Position numbers and translations under genes: made by a program
Notes under the pieces: generated by a model
What the model saw: only the letters and a program-made list of their open reading frames with translations
Told to the model about the DNA's origin: nothing
The model's database searches: none
Assembly: GCA_030684355.1 (NCBI GenBank)
Contig: JAUXTN010000002.1
Coordinates: 216,069 to 280,068 of the forward strand
Reading direction: 5' to 3'
Source of the DNA: Pseudomonadota bacterium
GTDB lineage: Bacteria > Myxococcota_A > UBA796 > SXON01
DNA length: 64,000 nt
Shown here: in pieces, positions 38,644 to 47,884 of the stretch
How the letters are laid out: each line of letters begins with the position of its first letter
How positions within the stretch are numbered: the first letter of the stretch is position 1

Positions 38644-39846
38644 TCAGCCGACGGAGAGCTCCGCGGCCATGCGCTCGAGCAGCGTCGTGAGCCGGCCGCC
38701 GCTCGCAAACCCGACGGGCATCGCCCCGCAGAGCTCGACGCCGTGCGGGTGGCCGGTGAGGGCGAGGAACAGGGGCGTGCCCGGGTTGCCCGGCGGGATC
38801 CAGTAGAGGCGCTCCCCACGGAAGCCCGCCCCGTCGAGCACGCGGGGGTCGAGTCGGCCGAGGTTGGAGACGGTGGCGGAGGTCGCCGCGCGTCCGGTGC
38901 GCAGCGTGGCGCGCGCGGCACGCCGGCCGGCGGCCGCCATCGCCCACAGGGGGACCGTTCGGAGCCCATGTGCGGTGCGGACGACGCCGCCCTCGGCGCG
39001 GGCGTCGAGCGCGGATGCGAGGGCGGGGCCCGCCGGGAGCCGCGGATCGACGCGCACGAAGCCGGTGAGGTTGGCGGCGGCGCGCAGTCCGGGGTGGTGG
39101 CGACGGAGGTCGACGGGCACGGAGACGCGGAGGGGGCCCTCGACGAAGTCGGCCGCAGCCGAGGCGAAGGCGGCCAGCGCGCGCGGGAGGACGCGCCCTC
39201 TGGTCACCGACGGCACGGTGATCCGGGCCCACGTGCACGCCTCCTCGTGGGTCGTGGCGGGCCCGGTCGGGGCCATCGCGTCCGCCTCGGGCTCGGGGGC
39301 GGGCGGAACGTCGCCGACGTAGGCGAGGTCGGAGAGATCCGCGAACGCGGCCCCGCGCACCGGCTCCCCGCGGAGCGCCGCGCCGAGGTCCTCCGCGAGC
39401 GCCCAGGCGGCGCGGCCGTCGAAGGCGGCGTGGTGGGTCCGGAGGATCACGCGCGGGGTGGCCCCGGACACGAGCAGCACCTCTACGATCGGCCCGGCGT
39501 GTGGATCGAGGGGGCGTGCCGTGAAGGGCGCGGGCCCACGGGCGTCCCACCCCGCGCCGTCGACCTCGACGACCGCCGGCGGGGCGCCATCCGCGACCCA
39601 ACGGGTCCACCCGAGGGCGCCCCGGAGCCGCGCGCGCGCGCCGGGCCACGCGGGGAGCACGGTGTCGACCGCGGCGCGCCACCGGGCAGGGTCGAGGCGG
39701 GCAGGGTCGAGGCCGGTGGGGTCGAGGCCGGTGGGGTCGAGGCCGCCGGCGCCCTCCACGACGAGCTGGTTCACGAAGGGCGGCCAGAGGCCGTCCGCCA
39801 CCAGCCACACCCGCTCCAGGCCCGTGAGGGGCCGCGAGACGGTCAC
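38644..39846 (-). CDS. Condensation-domain-like acyltransferase
   Basis: A 400-residue protein with the HHxxxDG active-site motif (RTHHAAFDGRAAWAL) shared by NRPS condensation domains, PapA-type and wax-ester/DGAT acyltransferases. LRVSVPVDLRRHHPGLRAAANLTGF and TVSNLGRLD are typical of the second lobe. The N-terminal part carries a GLDPT repeat. It likely moves an acyl group from a CoA or carrier protein to an alcohol or amine; the substrate is unknown. The GTG start overlaps the LysR gene stop by 4 bp (GTGA), so regulator and enzyme are co-translated. Confidence 0.72.
   Translation of the reverse strand: MTVSRPLTGLERVWLVADGLWPPFVNQLVVEGAGGLDPTGLDPTGLDPARLDPARWRAAVDTVLPAWPGARARLRGALGWTRWVADGAPPAVVEVDGAGWDARGPAPFTARPLDPHAGPIVEVLLVSGATPRVILRTHHAAFDGRAAWALAEDLGAALRGEPVRGAAFADLSDLAYVGDVPPAPEPEADAMAPTGPATTHEEACTWARITVPSVTRGRVLPRALAAFASAAADFVEGPLRVSVPVDLRRHHPGLRAAANLTGFVRVDPRLPAGPALASALDARAEGGVVRTAHGLRTVPLWAMAAAGRRAARATLRTGRAATSATVSNLGRLDPRVLDGAGFRGERLYWIPPGNPGTPLFLALTGHPHGVELCGAMPVGFASGGRLTTLLERMAAELSVG
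39691..39750 (-). repeat. 15-bp tandem repeat coding for GLDPT units
   Basis: Four copies of a 15-bp unit (GTCGAGGCCGGTGGG and variants on the plus strand), encoding (GLDPT/RLDPA) in the acyltransferase N-terminal region. The unit is five codons and preserves the frame. Confidence 0.85.
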
Positions 39847-40748
39847 GCGAGCTCCAGCCACGGCGGGCTCGGGAACTGGGAGAGGAGGTGCTCCTGGAAG
39901 GCGCGCACGCGCTCGGGGACGTGCCGGCGGTCGGGGCGCACGAGCCAGAACTTGTAGGCGGGACCCAGCCAGTCGGGGAGGATGCGCACGAGCGCGCCGT
40001 CGCGGACGGCCTTGTAGAGGGCCCAGTCCGGAAGGAACACCACCCCCGCCCCCCCGATGCTCGTGGCGACGAGGGCGGCCGCCGAGTTGCACACCACCGG
40101 CCCGTCGACGGTCACCGCCACGCGGTCCTCGCCGGACGCGAAGAGCCAGGTGCGCGGCTCGGCGCTGCCCCCGTAGGTGAGGCATGCATGTCGGGTGAGG
40201 TCCGAGGGGTGCGCCGGCGTGCCGTGCCGCGCGAGGTAGGCGGGGCTCGCCGCCGGGAGGATGCGGAACGGCCACAAGGCGCGGGCGACGAGGTGCCCGT
40301 CCGCGATCTCGCCGCCACGCACGGCGAGATCGATCCCCTCCGCCAACAAGTCGACCTTCCGCTCGTCGAATTGGGTGACGAGGCGCACCTCCGGGTGCAG
40401 CGCTTGGAAGCTCACGAGCGGCTCGACGAGGTGGTCGATGCCGAACGAGCTGGGGACGGACACCCGCAGCGTTCCCATCGCGGCGCGGGACTCCGCGCGT
40501 ACCCGCGCTTCCGCCGCCTCGATCCCGTCCAACAACGGCGCGGAAGCATCGTAGAACGCCTGTCCCGTCGCGGTGACGGCCACCTTTCGTGTCGTACGGT
40601 GCAACAGTCGGACCTGGAGGCGCGCCTCCAGCCCGGCCACCGCGCGGCTCGCGTGGGAGCGCGAGATCCCCAGAGCGGCCGCGGCACGCGAGAAGCTGGA
40701 GGTCTCCACCACCGTGACGAACACCTTTACGTCGGCGAGTCGATCCAT
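39843..40748 (-). CDS. LysR-family transcriptional regulator
   Basis: A 301-residue regulator. The N-terminal winged helix-turn-helix is clear (FVTVVETSSFSRAAAALGISRSHASRAVAGLEARLQVRLLHRTTR). The effector domain follows, with LRVSVPSSFGIDHL and LAVRGGEIADGHLVAR, most like the AaeR/DmlR-type group. It sits upstream of, and overlaps, the acyltransferase gene, and is divergent from a cytochrome lipoprotein. A perfect inverted repeat lies right before its start codon, probably its own operator. Confidence 0.93.
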   Translation of the reverse strand: MDRLADVKVFVTVVETSSFSRAAAALGISRSHASRAVAGLEARLQVRLLHRTTRKVAVTATGQAFYDASAPLLDGIEAAEARVRAESRAAMGTLRVSVPSSFGIDHLVEPLVSFQALHPEVRLVTQFDERKVDLLAEGIDLAVRGGEIADGHLVARALWPFRILPAASPAYLARHGTPAHPSDLTRHACLTYGGSAEPRTWLFASGEDRVAVTVDGPVVCNSAAALVATSIGGAGVVFLPDWALYKAVRDGALVRILPDWLGPAYKFWLVRPDRRHVPERVRAFQEHLLSQFPSPPWLELA

Positions 40749-40767
40749 TGTTGCTCTGTATGCAACA
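40749..40767. promoter_or_regulatory. LysR-type operator, TGTTGC-N7-GCAACA
   Basis: A perfect 6-bp inverted repeat with 7-bp spacer immediately upstream of the lysR ATG, containing the T-N11-A core expected for LysR proteins. It lies in the divergent region shared with the cytochrome lipoprotein gene and would overlap the lysR ribosome binding site. Confidence 0.6.
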
Positions 40768-40856
40768 GACTGGCCCAGATCCAGCCCATGCAGGTGCCGG
40801 CAGCTCCGCGGTACATCGCCGGCCCCCGCGGACCCTTCGGTCTGCACGGAGAATTC

Positions 40857-41354
40857 ATGCGCACACTCACGATGCTGTCCCTGCTCTGCCTCGCTGCCTG
40901 CACCGGCACCAAGGCGGATGACACCGGCGAAGCCGCCGACACCGATACGGACACCGACACGGACACCGACACGGACACCGACACGGACACGGACACCGAT
41001 ACGGACATCGCCCCCGTCTCGTTCGTGAACGACGTCTGGCCGGTGATCGAGGCCTCCTGCACGAGCTGCCACACGACGGACACGTACCAGCCCGGCTTCG
41101 TGCTCGACACGGCGGCGAACGCCTACAACACGCTCCTCAACGACGCGCCCAACGACCTCACCAAGGGCTTCACCGCCTACGTGGTCCCGGGTGACGCCGC
41201 GGCGTCCCTGTGCATCGACAAGCTCCAGGCCGCGCCGCTCTACGGTGGCCTGCAGATGCCCCTCGACACCGACCGCATGACCCCGCTGCCCCTGACCGCC
41301 GCGCAGATCCAGGTCGTGACGGACTGGGTGAACCAGGGCGCCGCGAACAACTAG
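40857..41354 (+). CDS. Monohaem cytochrome c lipoprotein with Asp-Thr linker
   Basis: A 165-residue lipoprotein. MRTLTMLSLLCLAAC is the signal with lipobox (Cys 15). Residues about 28-50 are a DT dipeptide run. The remainder is a small cytochrome-c-like domain: FVNDVWPVIEASCTSCHTT carries the haem motif CTSCH, and LQMPLDTDRM may supply the axial Met. The same domain type appears at the N-terminus of the multihaem lipoprotein at 30808-32019. It probably carries electrons at the outer membrane. It is divergent from lysR. Confidence 0.78.
   Translation: MRTLTMLSLLCLAACTGTKADDTGEAADTDTDTDTDTDTDTDTDTDTDTDIAPVSFVNDVWPVIEASCTSCHTTDTYQPGFVLDTAANAYNTLLNDAPNDLTKGFTAYVVPGDAAASLCIDKLQAAPLYGGLQMPLDTDRMTPLPLTAAQIQVVTDWVNQGAANN
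40938..41006 (+). repeat. Hexanucleotide tandem repeat coding for (DT)11-D
   Basis: Eleven and a half copies of GACACC/GACACG/GATACG encode the Asp-Thr linker after the lipobox. The unit type is the same as at 3110-3169, in an unrelated lipoprotein. Confidence 0.9.
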
Positions 41355-41412
41355 CCATCAGCGCGGCGGGGCGGAGCGCCATGGGCCAACGCGCCGGATA
41401 GGCTCCGGTCCC

Positions 41413-42681
41413 ATGGCCAACCACCCCGTCCGCTCGAAGGTCAACCCCGGTCGTGCCGCCGCGCTCAACGCCTTGCTGGCGGTCGAGCGCGGCGAGCACG
41501 CCGAGGACGCCCTCGCGCGTCTCGCCCCCCGCGATCCCGCCGATCGTGGCCTCGCCTGGCACCTCGTGCTCGGCATCCTCCGCAACCGCCCCGCGATCGA
41601 CGCGATCGTGCAGCAGGCGGCCAAGCGCACGACCAAGAACCTCGACCCCGAGGTGCTCGCCGCCTTGCGGATGGGCGTGTTCGAGCTGCGGCGCTCCCGG
41701 GTGCCGCCCCACGCCGCGGTCGACCAGGCGGTCGAGGCCTGCCGAGCCCTCGGGGCCCCGCACGCCGCGGGCTTCGTGAACGCCGTGCTCCGCAACCAGG
41801 GCGCGTGCGAGCCCGACGCCGACGCCCGCCTCGGCCACCCCGCGTGGCTCGTGCACCGGTGGCGCCGCCGCTACGGCGCCGGCGCCGACGTGTGGATGGA
41901 GGCGAACAACGAGCCCGCCGCGGTCTACATCGTCGCCAAGGAGGACCCCGCGGGGGTCTCCCGCGAGTTCCAGCACCGCGGCATCGCGCTCGCCGCCGTC
42001 GGGAACGGCCTGTTCCGCCTGCCCGAGGGCGCCGGCGCCATCGAGGACCTCCCCGGCTACGCCGAGGGCCGCTGGTGGGTGATGGACCCCGCGGCCGCCG
42101 CCATCGCCGACCTCGTGGGGGAGTTCCCCGAGGGCGCCGAGATCCTCGACGCGTGCGCGGCGCCCGGCGGCAAGAGCTTCCGCCTCGCGAGCCGCGGCGC
42201 GCGCGTCCACGCGACCGACGTCGACGCCGCGCGGCTCGAGCGCGTCCAGGAGGGCGCGGAGCGGCTCGATCTCCCGGTCTGGGGGCAGGTCCACGACTGG
42301 ACCGCGGGCCCGCTCGACCGCGTCTTCCCGCTCGTCCTCGTGGACGCCCCGTGCACCGGCCTCGGCACCCTGCGGCGCCACCCGGACATCCGGTGGCGCC
42401 GCCGGCAGGAGGACATCGCCGCCGCGGCCACCAAGCAGTGGACCATCCTCCAGAACGCCGCGCGCTGCGTCGCCCCGGGCGGTGCCATCGTCTATGCGGT
42501 GTGCTCGCCGGAGCCGGAGGAGGGCGTGGACATCGCCAAGAAGCTCGGGTGGCGCATCGAGGCCACCTTCGACAACGCCCCCGCCCTCGGCGGCGAGGAC
42601 GTGTTCTGGGGCTGCCGGATGCGGCGCCCGGACACCGGAGGCGACGCGGCGCCCGCCGACGCCGGGCCCCGCGAACCGTGA
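41413..42681 (+). CDS. rsmB: 16S rRNA (cytosine-5) methyltransferase, RsmB/Sun family
   Basis: A 422-residue protein with an N-terminal NusB-like RNA-binding domain (residues about 8-135, AALNALLAVERGEHAEDAL, LDPEVLAALRMGVFELR). A SAM-dependent methyltransferase follows: ILDACAAPGGKSFRLA binds SAM, LVDAPCTGLGTLRRHPDIRWRR holds one catalytic Cys, and VYAVCSPEPEEG holds the second. It methylates a cytosine in 16S rRNA. It is the first gene of an rsmB-mutS-xerD operon with 4-bp overlaps. Slightly shorter than E. coli RsmB, it may act on a related rRNA site. Confidence 0.88.
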   Translation: MANHPVRSKVNPGRAAALNALLAVERGEHAEDALARLAPRDPADRGLAWHLVLGILRNRPAIDAIVQQAAKRTTKNLDPEVLAALRMGVFELRRSRVPPHAAVDQAVEACRALGAPHAAGFVNAVLRNQGACEPDADARLGHPAWLVHRWRRRYGAGADVWMEANNEPAAVYIVAKEDPAGVSREFQHRGIALAAVGNGLFRLPEGAGAIEDLPGYAEGRWWVMDPAAAAIADLVGEFPEGAEILDACAAPGGKSFRLASRGARVHATDVDAARLERVQEGAERLDLPVWGQVHDWTAGPLDRVFPLVLVDAPCTGLGTLRRHPDIRWRRRQEDIAAAATKQWTILQNAARCVAPGGAIVYAVCSPEPEEGVDIAKKLGWRIEATFDNAPALGGEDVFWGCRMRRPDTGGDAAPADAGPREP

Positions 42682-45293
42682 GCTTCGACGCCGCCGACAC
42701 CCCCATGTTCCGGCAGTACCGGGAGCTGAAGGCCCAGTACCCCGACGCCCTGCTGTTCTTCCGCATGGGCGACTTCTACGAGCTCTTCGGGCCCGACGCC
42801 GTCTGGACCGCGGGCGCGTTGGAGCTCACCCTCACGGCGCGCAACAAGGAGTCCGCGGACCCCGTGCCGATGTGCGGCGTGCCCCACCACGCCGCGGACG
42901 GGTACATCCGCCGCGTCGTGGAGATGGGCCGCAAGGTCGCCATCGCGGACCAGGTGGAGGACCCCCGTCAGGCCAAGGGCATCGTGCGCCGCGAGGTCGT
43001 GCGCGTCGTGACGCCGGGCCTCTCCGGCGAGAACGCGGATGCCCACGAGTCCGCCTTCCTCGTCGCCGTGGGCCGGGGCGCGGGGGGGACGTGGGGGCTC
43101 GCGCTGCTCGACGCCTCCACCGGCGATCTGCGCGTCACCGAGCCGCGCGACATCGAGGAACTGGTCGCCGAGCTCGGCCGCATCGAGCCCCGCGAGGCCC
43201 TCCTCGCCGAGGGGGTCGACGATCCCGCCATCCGCGTCGCCCTCGGCGCCGCGCCGGTCACCGTGCTCCCGGCGTTCCCGGTCGACGCCCCGGGCCTCGC
43301 CGCCCGCTTCGGCGCCGATCACGGCGTGGGGGACGCCGGCCTGGGCGCTGTCGGCGCGCTGCTCGACTACGCGTCGGCCTACCTCCGCTCGGGCCTCGCG
43401 AACGTCGTCACGCTGAAGCCCTACGTGCTCGGCGGCGCCCTCGGCATCGACGAGGCGACGCGTCGCAACCTGGAGCTGTTCCGACCGCTCCGGGGCGCCG
43501 GCCGCAAGGGCACGCTCCTTGGGCTCCTCGACACCGCGCGCACCGCGATGGGCGGGCGCCTCGTGCGCGAGTGGCTCGGCGCGCCGCTCCTCGACATCGA
43601 CGCCATCACCGCGCGGCAAGCCGCCGTGGCCGCGTTCGTGGCCGAGCCCGCGGGCCGCCGCCTCGTCATCGCCGCGCTCGCCGAGGTGGCCGACCTGGAG
43701 CGCATCGCCGCCCGTGTCTCCCTCGGGAGCGCCACCCCGCGCGATCTCGGGGCGCTGCGCACCTCCCTCGCGCGCCTCCCCGAGATCGCCTCCACGCTCG
43801 CGGTCCTCGATGGGCATCGCCACGACGGCGCCTCGCTCGGCTCCCGGCTCCCCGCCGACCTGACCGCGGATGTCGCCGCGGACCTCGACCGTTGGCTCGT
43901 CGACGAGCCGCCGCCCACCCAGGCGGAGGGCGGCATCGTCCGGCCGGGGGTGAACACCGAGCTGGACACGCTCCGGGGGCTCTCGCTCGACGCGAAGGGG
44001 GCCATCGCGGCGATGGAGGGCGCGCTCCGCGACGAGACCGGCGTGTCGAGCCTGAAGATCCGCCACAACGGGGTGTTCGGCTACTACATCGAGGTCACGA
44101 AGGCGAACCTTCACAAGGTCCCGCCCGCGTGGCACCGTAAGCAGACGATCGCGGGCGGCGAGCGGTACATCACGCCCGCCCTGAAGGAGTACGAGGAGGC
44201 GGTGTCGGGGGCCGACGGGCGCCGCATCGAACTCGAGGCGGAGCTCTTCGGCGCGCTCCGGGCGCGCGTGGCCGCGGAGGTCGCGCGCCTCCAGGTCGTG
44301 GCGCGTGGTGTGGCGGAGCTCGACGTGCTCGCGTCCTTCGCGGAGATGGCCGTGCGCAGCCGCTGGGTCCGGCCGAGCGTCGACACGAGCGGCACCCTCG
44401 ACATCCAGGCCGGGCGCCACCCCGTCGTCGAGGCGACGCTCCAGGGCGAGCGCTTCGTCCCGAACGACGTGCGGCTCGACGATCGCGGCCGGCTCGTGCT
44501 CCTCACGGGCCCCAACATGGCGGGCAAGAGCACGCTCATGCGGCAGATCGCGCAGATCGTGCTGCTGGCGCAGGTTGGATCGTTCGTTCCGGCGTCCGCG
44601 GCGCGCATCGGCGTGTGCGACAAGATCTTCGTGCGCGTGGGTGCCAGCGACGACGTCGCGCACGGCCAATCGACCTTCATGGTCGAGATGAGCGAGACCG
44701 CCAACATCCTCGTCGGCGCCACGGGCCGCTCGCTGGTCCTGCTCGATGAGATCGGCCGTGGCACGTCGACCTACGACGGCCTCGCCATCGCCTGGGCCGT
44801 CGCGGAGGATCTCCACGATCGCATCCAGTGCCGCGGCGTGTTCGCGACGCACTACCACGAGCTGGCCGCGCTCCCCGAGACCTGCCCGCACGTGCGCAAC
44901 CTGCACGTCGCGGTCACCGAGCACGGCGAGAAGATCGTGTTCCTCCGCAAGCTGAAGGAGGGCGCCGCGAGCGGCTCCTACGGCATCCAGTGCGCGCGCC
45001 TTGCCGGGCTCCCCGGGCCGGTGGTCAAGCGCGCCAAGGCGTTGCTCCAACAATTGGAGAAGCGGCGGCCCAAGCCGGAGGCCACCCAACTCTCGCTCTT
45101 CGGAGGAGGGGGCGGCCACGGGGGTGACACAAGCGGGCTCGATGGCGTGCACCTCGTGGAGATCCCCATGGCGCCGGCGCCGGCGCCGCTCACCGACCCC
45201 ATCCGCGAGGCCATGGCGGCCCTGGATCCCGACACGATGAGCCCGCGGGACGCCCTGGTCGCGCTCTACCGGCTGCGAGACCTCCTCGGGTGA
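42678..45293 (+). CDS. mutS: DNA mismatch repair protein MutS
   Basis: An 871-residue MutS1. The mismatch-reading N-terminus has FRMGDFYELFGPDA (the F-x-E wedge) and MCGVPHHAADGYI. The ATPase domain has Walker A TGPNMAGKSTLMRQIAQ near residue 612, then STFMVEMSETANIL, LLDEIGRGTSTYDGLAIAWA and FATHYHEL. The C-terminus carries the dimer/tetramer helix region. The GTG start overlaps the rsmB stop (GTGA). It binds mismatched DNA and starts repair. No mutL is seen here. Confidence 0.97.
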   Translation: MSFDAADTPMFRQYRELKAQYPDALLFFRMGDFYELFGPDAVWTAGALELTLTARNKESADPVPMCGVPHHAADGYIRRVVEMGRKVAIADQVEDPRQAKGIVRREVVRVVTPGLSGENADAHESAFLVAVGRGAGGTWGLALLDASTGDLRVTEPRDIEELVAELGRIEPREALLAEGVDDPAIRVALGAAPVTVLPAFPVDAPGLAARFGADHGVGDAGLGAVGALLDYASAYLRSGLANVVTLKPYVLGGALGIDEATRRNLELFRPLRGAGRKGTLLGLLDTARTAMGGRLVREWLGAPLLDIDAITARQAAVAAFVAEPAGRRLVIAALAEVADLERIAARVSLGSATPRDLGALRTSLARLPEIASTLAVLDGHRHDGASLGSRLPADLTADVAADLDRWLVDEPPPTQAEGGIVRPGVNTELDTLRGLSLDAKGAIAAMEGALRDETGVSSLKIRHNGVFGYYIEVTKANLHKVPPAWHRKQTIAGGERYITPALKEYEEAVSGADGRRIELEAELFGALRARVAAEVARLQVVARGVAELDVLASFAEMAVRSRWVRPSVDTSGTLDIQAGRHPVVEATLQGERFVPNDVRLDDRGRLVLLTGPNMAGKSTLMRQIAQIVLLAQVGSFVPASAARIGVCDKIFVRVGASDDVAHGQSTFMVEMSETANILVGATGRSLVLLDEIGRGTSTYDGLAIAWAVAEDLHDRIQCRGVFATHYHELAALPETCPHVRNLHVAVTEHGEKIVFLRKLKEGAASGSYGIQCARLAGLPGPVVKRAKALLQQLEKRRPKPEATQLSLFGGGGGHGGDTSGLDGVHLVEIPMAPAPAPLTDPIREAMAALDPDTMSPRDALVALYRLRDLLG

Positions 45294-46186
45294 GCTTCGA
45301 TCCCGCGATCGAGGGCTTCTGCCAGTGGGCCCGCGTCGAGCGGGCGCTCGCGAAGAACACGCTGCTCGCCTACCACGCCGACCTCTTGCGGCTCAGCGCG
45401 TGGATGGAGACGCAGGGGGTGGAGGCCCCCGCCGACGTGCGGCACGAGCACCTCACCGCGTACGTGGCCGCGCTCGTGGACGGCGGCCTCGACCTCCGCA
45501 GCGTCGCCCGCCACCGGAGCACGTTCCGCCAGCTCTTCAAGTTCCTGATTCGTGAAGGCGTCTTGCAGGCCGATCCTTCGAGCCGTGTCGAGGGGCGGAC
45601 GCCGCCGCGGAAGCTCCCGACGGTGCTCTCCGAGGGGCAGGTGGAGGCCCTGCTCGCGGCGCCCGATCGCGACGATCCGCTCGGCGTCCGCGACGCCGCC
45701 ATGATCGAGCTCATGTACAGCTCCGGGCTGCGCGTCACCGAGCTCGTGACGCTCCCCCGGGCCGGGGTCCACCTCGAGGGCGGCTTCCTGCGCGTGCGCG
45801 GCAAGGGAGGCAAGGAGCGCCTCATCCCGATGGGCGACGAGGCCGGCGCGCGGGTCGCCGAGTACGTCGGCGGGGTGCGGAAGGCGCAGGATCCCCACCT
45901 GCGCGAGCCCGCGCTCTTCCTGTCACGCCTCGGCGGCGCGATGACCCGGCAGAACTTCTGGGAGCGGCTCCGCGACTACGCGGTCCGCGCGGGCGTACAC
46001 GCGCGCGTCACGCCGCACCAGCTCCGCCACGCCTTCGCGACCCACCTCCTCGAGCACGGCGCCGATCTGCGCCACGTCCAGGCGATGTTGGGCCACGCGG
46101 ACATCAGCACGACCCAGATCTACACGCACGTGGCCCGCGAGCGGTTGAAGCGCGTGCACGCGGAGTTCCATCCGCGGGGAAAGTGA
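45290..46186 (+). CDS. xerD: Tyrosine recombinase XerC/XerD
   Basis: A 298-residue site-specific recombinase. The N-terminal SAM-like core-binding domain is residues 1-95. Catalytic residues are visible in order: Arg in SSGLRVTELV, Lys in RGKGGKERLIP, His-x-x-Arg in TPHQLRHAFATHLL, His in LGHADISTTQ and the Tyr nucleophile in IYTHV. Length and the operon with housekeeping genes point to chromosome dimer resolution at dif rather than a mobile element. The GTG start overlaps the mutS stop. Whether XerC or XerD cannot be settled from sequence reading alone. Confidence 0.9.
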   Translation: MSFDPAIEGFCQWARVERALAKNTLLAYHADLLRLSAWMETQGVEAPADVRHEHLTAYVAALVDGGLDLRSVARHRSTFRQLFKFLIREGVLQADPSSRVEGRTPPRKLPTVLSEGQVEALLAAPDRDDPLGVRDAAMIELMYSSGLRVTELVTLPRAGVHLEGGFLRVRGKGGKERLIPMGDEAGARVAEYVGGVRKAQDPHLREPALFLSRLGGAMTRQNFWERLRDYAVRAGVHARVTPHQLRHAFATHLLEHGADLRHVQAMLGHADISTTQIYTHVARERLKRVHAEFHPRGK

Positions 46187-46216
46187 GTCGAGCGCGGGAG
46201 CTCTCGGGCCACCCAA

Positions 46217-46253
46217 CTCCGGGGGGCGTTGCGGGGGGCTCGCCCCCCGCCCC
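46217..46253. repeat. G-run palindromic repeat, copy 2
   Basis: CTCCGGGGGGCGTTGCGGGG is followed by the inverted repeat GCGGGGGGC-TC-GCCCCCCGC. It matches 25735-25770 almost base for base and again lies just after a minus-strand stop (46262), in the spacer convergent with xerD. A terminator or dispersed repeat is likely. Confidence 0.5.
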
Positions 46254-46261
46254 AGGAGGCC

Positions 46262-47884
46262 TCAAGGCAGCTCCCACCACGTCACCTTGCCCTGGGAGGT
46301 CCCCGGCCCGAACGCCCCGCGGAGACACGCGGCTTCGACGGGATCGAGGTTGCAGTTGCGGTGGCCGTGCGCGACGACGGCCGTGAAGCCCGCGGCGCGG
46401 ATGGCGGCGAGCACGGCGGGGTCGCAGGCGTGGAGGCCCGCTTCGACCTGGCGCGCGAAGTCGCGGTCGGCGGCGACCCCGGTACCGGCGGCGGGCCACG
46501 CCTCCCAGGATGGGCGCAACACGACGGGGATGGGCCGTCCGTGCGCGGTGGCTTCGAGGAGGTAGTGGGTCGCGCCCTCCTTGCACCGGGGGCCGGGCAC
46601 GGGGAGGTCGAGCACCGGGCCGGTCCCCGTCGCGAGGGCGGCGTTGGAGGGGTCCACGGTGACGGCGCTGGCCGCGAGGGGGAGCGCGCGGGGATCGCCG
46701 GTCCAGGCGTCGGCCCAGAGGAGCGCGACGAGGGCGAGGGCGCCGCGCGGACCCCACGGGACGGCGGCGGCGGACGCGGCGAGGCCGACGAGCGCGCCGA
46801 CGAGGAAGCGGTAGGGGGTGCCGCTCGCGGCGATGGTCGGGGAGAGGGCCTCGAGCGCGGCGTACGGGAGGGGGACGGTCGTGCCGGCACCGAAGGCGAG
46901 CACGAGGCAGGCGAGGCCGGCCACGAGCGGGGCGCGCTGCCACCGGAGGCCCGCGAGGGCCGCGAGGACGAGCGGCACGCCGAGGTAGCCGGAGTGGACC
47001 ACGCCGTTGGCGAGGCGCGGCGGGAGCGCGGGGGCGGCGTAGAGGTCGGAGAGGAGCACGGCGCGCTTGACCTGGGCGCCGACGGGCGCGGCGTCCACGC
47101 TGCCGAAGGGCGCGAAGAGGCGCACGACCGTGTCGAAGTTGGGCGCGTGGTAGCGGGCGGCGGCGAACGCGCCCACAGCGGCCGCGCCGACGACGAAGAC
47201 CCAGCGACCGGCGAGGAGCACGGTGGCGCGCCGATCCTGGCCCCGTCGCTCCGCCAGGATGGCGACGCCCCCCCACACCGGGAGCGCGGCACACGCCGCG
47301 AGCGCGACGTGCGGCGCGGCGGTCCCGACGGCGAGGGTGGTGACGGTCAGCAGCGGGACGCCGACGTAGGGCATCCGGACGGCGAGGAGCGCGACCGCCC
47401 AGATGAGCGCGGCGCCGCCGAGCACGGCCTGCTCGAGCTGCCCGTTGGCGAGCGTGGTGTGGACCCAGGGGTTGAACGCGAGCGCGGCTCCGAGCACGAA
47501 CCGGCTCCAGCCGCCGAACCCGAGCGCCGCCCCGAGGAGCCAGCCGCAGACGGCGTTGAACGCCGGGATGAGGAGGAAGACGAGGTTGAGGGCGAGCACG
47601 GACCCCACCGCTGCCGCGAGGAGATCCGCGGGCCAGAGCAGCGGCCGGAAGTCGGCGCCCCCGGCGATGTCCAGGGTGCGCGCCCCGAGCGTGCCGTCGG
47701 CGAACCCGAGCGCGATGCGGTGGCCCTCGGTGAAGGTGGTGTCGGGGACGAGCGCGCCGGCGGCCAGCGGCACCGGCCAGATCGCCGCCGCCCCGACGGC
47801 GACCGACGCGACGAGGAGGAGCGGGAGCGTGAGCGCGGTGCGCGTTCTCGACATGGGCGGCGACACAGGCCGCGGCGCGCTCAT
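46262..47884 (-). CDS. Polytopic membrane protein, tandem paralogue 2 (GT-C-like, unknown)
   Basis: A 540-residue inner-membrane protein with roughly ten hydrophobic helices in residues 12-400 and a soluble C-terminal part. Shared with the upstream gene are: FRPLLWPADLLAAAVG, FNPWVHTTLANGQLEQAVLGGAAL, AARYHAPNF, GTGPVLDLPVPGP and an ending of the form GPGTSxGxVTWWEL. The layout (many helices, then a small extracytoplasmic domain) resembles GT-C glycosyltransferases, but no catalytic motif was confirmed. ATG 47884 overlaps the upstream stop (ATGA); a later Met (47851) is possible. Confidence 0.6.
   Translation of the reverse strand: MSAPRPVSPPMSRTRTALTLPLLLVASVAVGAAAIWPVPLAAGALVPDTTFTEGHRIALGFADGTLGARTLDIAGGADFRPLLWPADLLAAAVGSVLALNLVFLLIPAFNAVCGWLLGAALGFGGWSRFVLGAALAFNPWVHTTLANGQLEQAVLGGAALIWAVALLAVRMPYVGVPLLTVTTLAVGTAAPHVALAACAALPVWGGVAILAERRGQDRRATVLLAGRWVFVVGAAAVGAFAAARYHAPNFDTVVRLFAPFGSVDAAPVGAQVKRAVLLSDLYAAPALPPRLANGVVHSGYLGVPLVLAALAGLRWQRAPLVAGLACLVLAFGAGTTVPLPYAALEALSPTIAASGTPYRFLVGALVGLAASAAAVPWGPRGALALVALLWADAWTGDPRALPLAASAVTVDPSNAALATGTGPVLDLPVPGPRCKEGATHYLLEATAHGRPIPVVLRPSWEAWPAAGTGVAADRDFARQVEAGLHACDPAVLAAIRAAGFTAVVAHGHRNCNLDPVEAACLRGAFGPGTSQGKVTWWELP

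Noticed and set aside
42492-45152. 886-codon minus-strand frame opposite mutS
   Set aside because: mutS is unmistakable on the plus strand and the antisense translation has no domain.
45290-46186. xerD gene as the integrase of a mobile element
   Set aside because: It overlaps mutS in a housekeeping operon, with no att-like repeats, tRNA or phage genes nearby.
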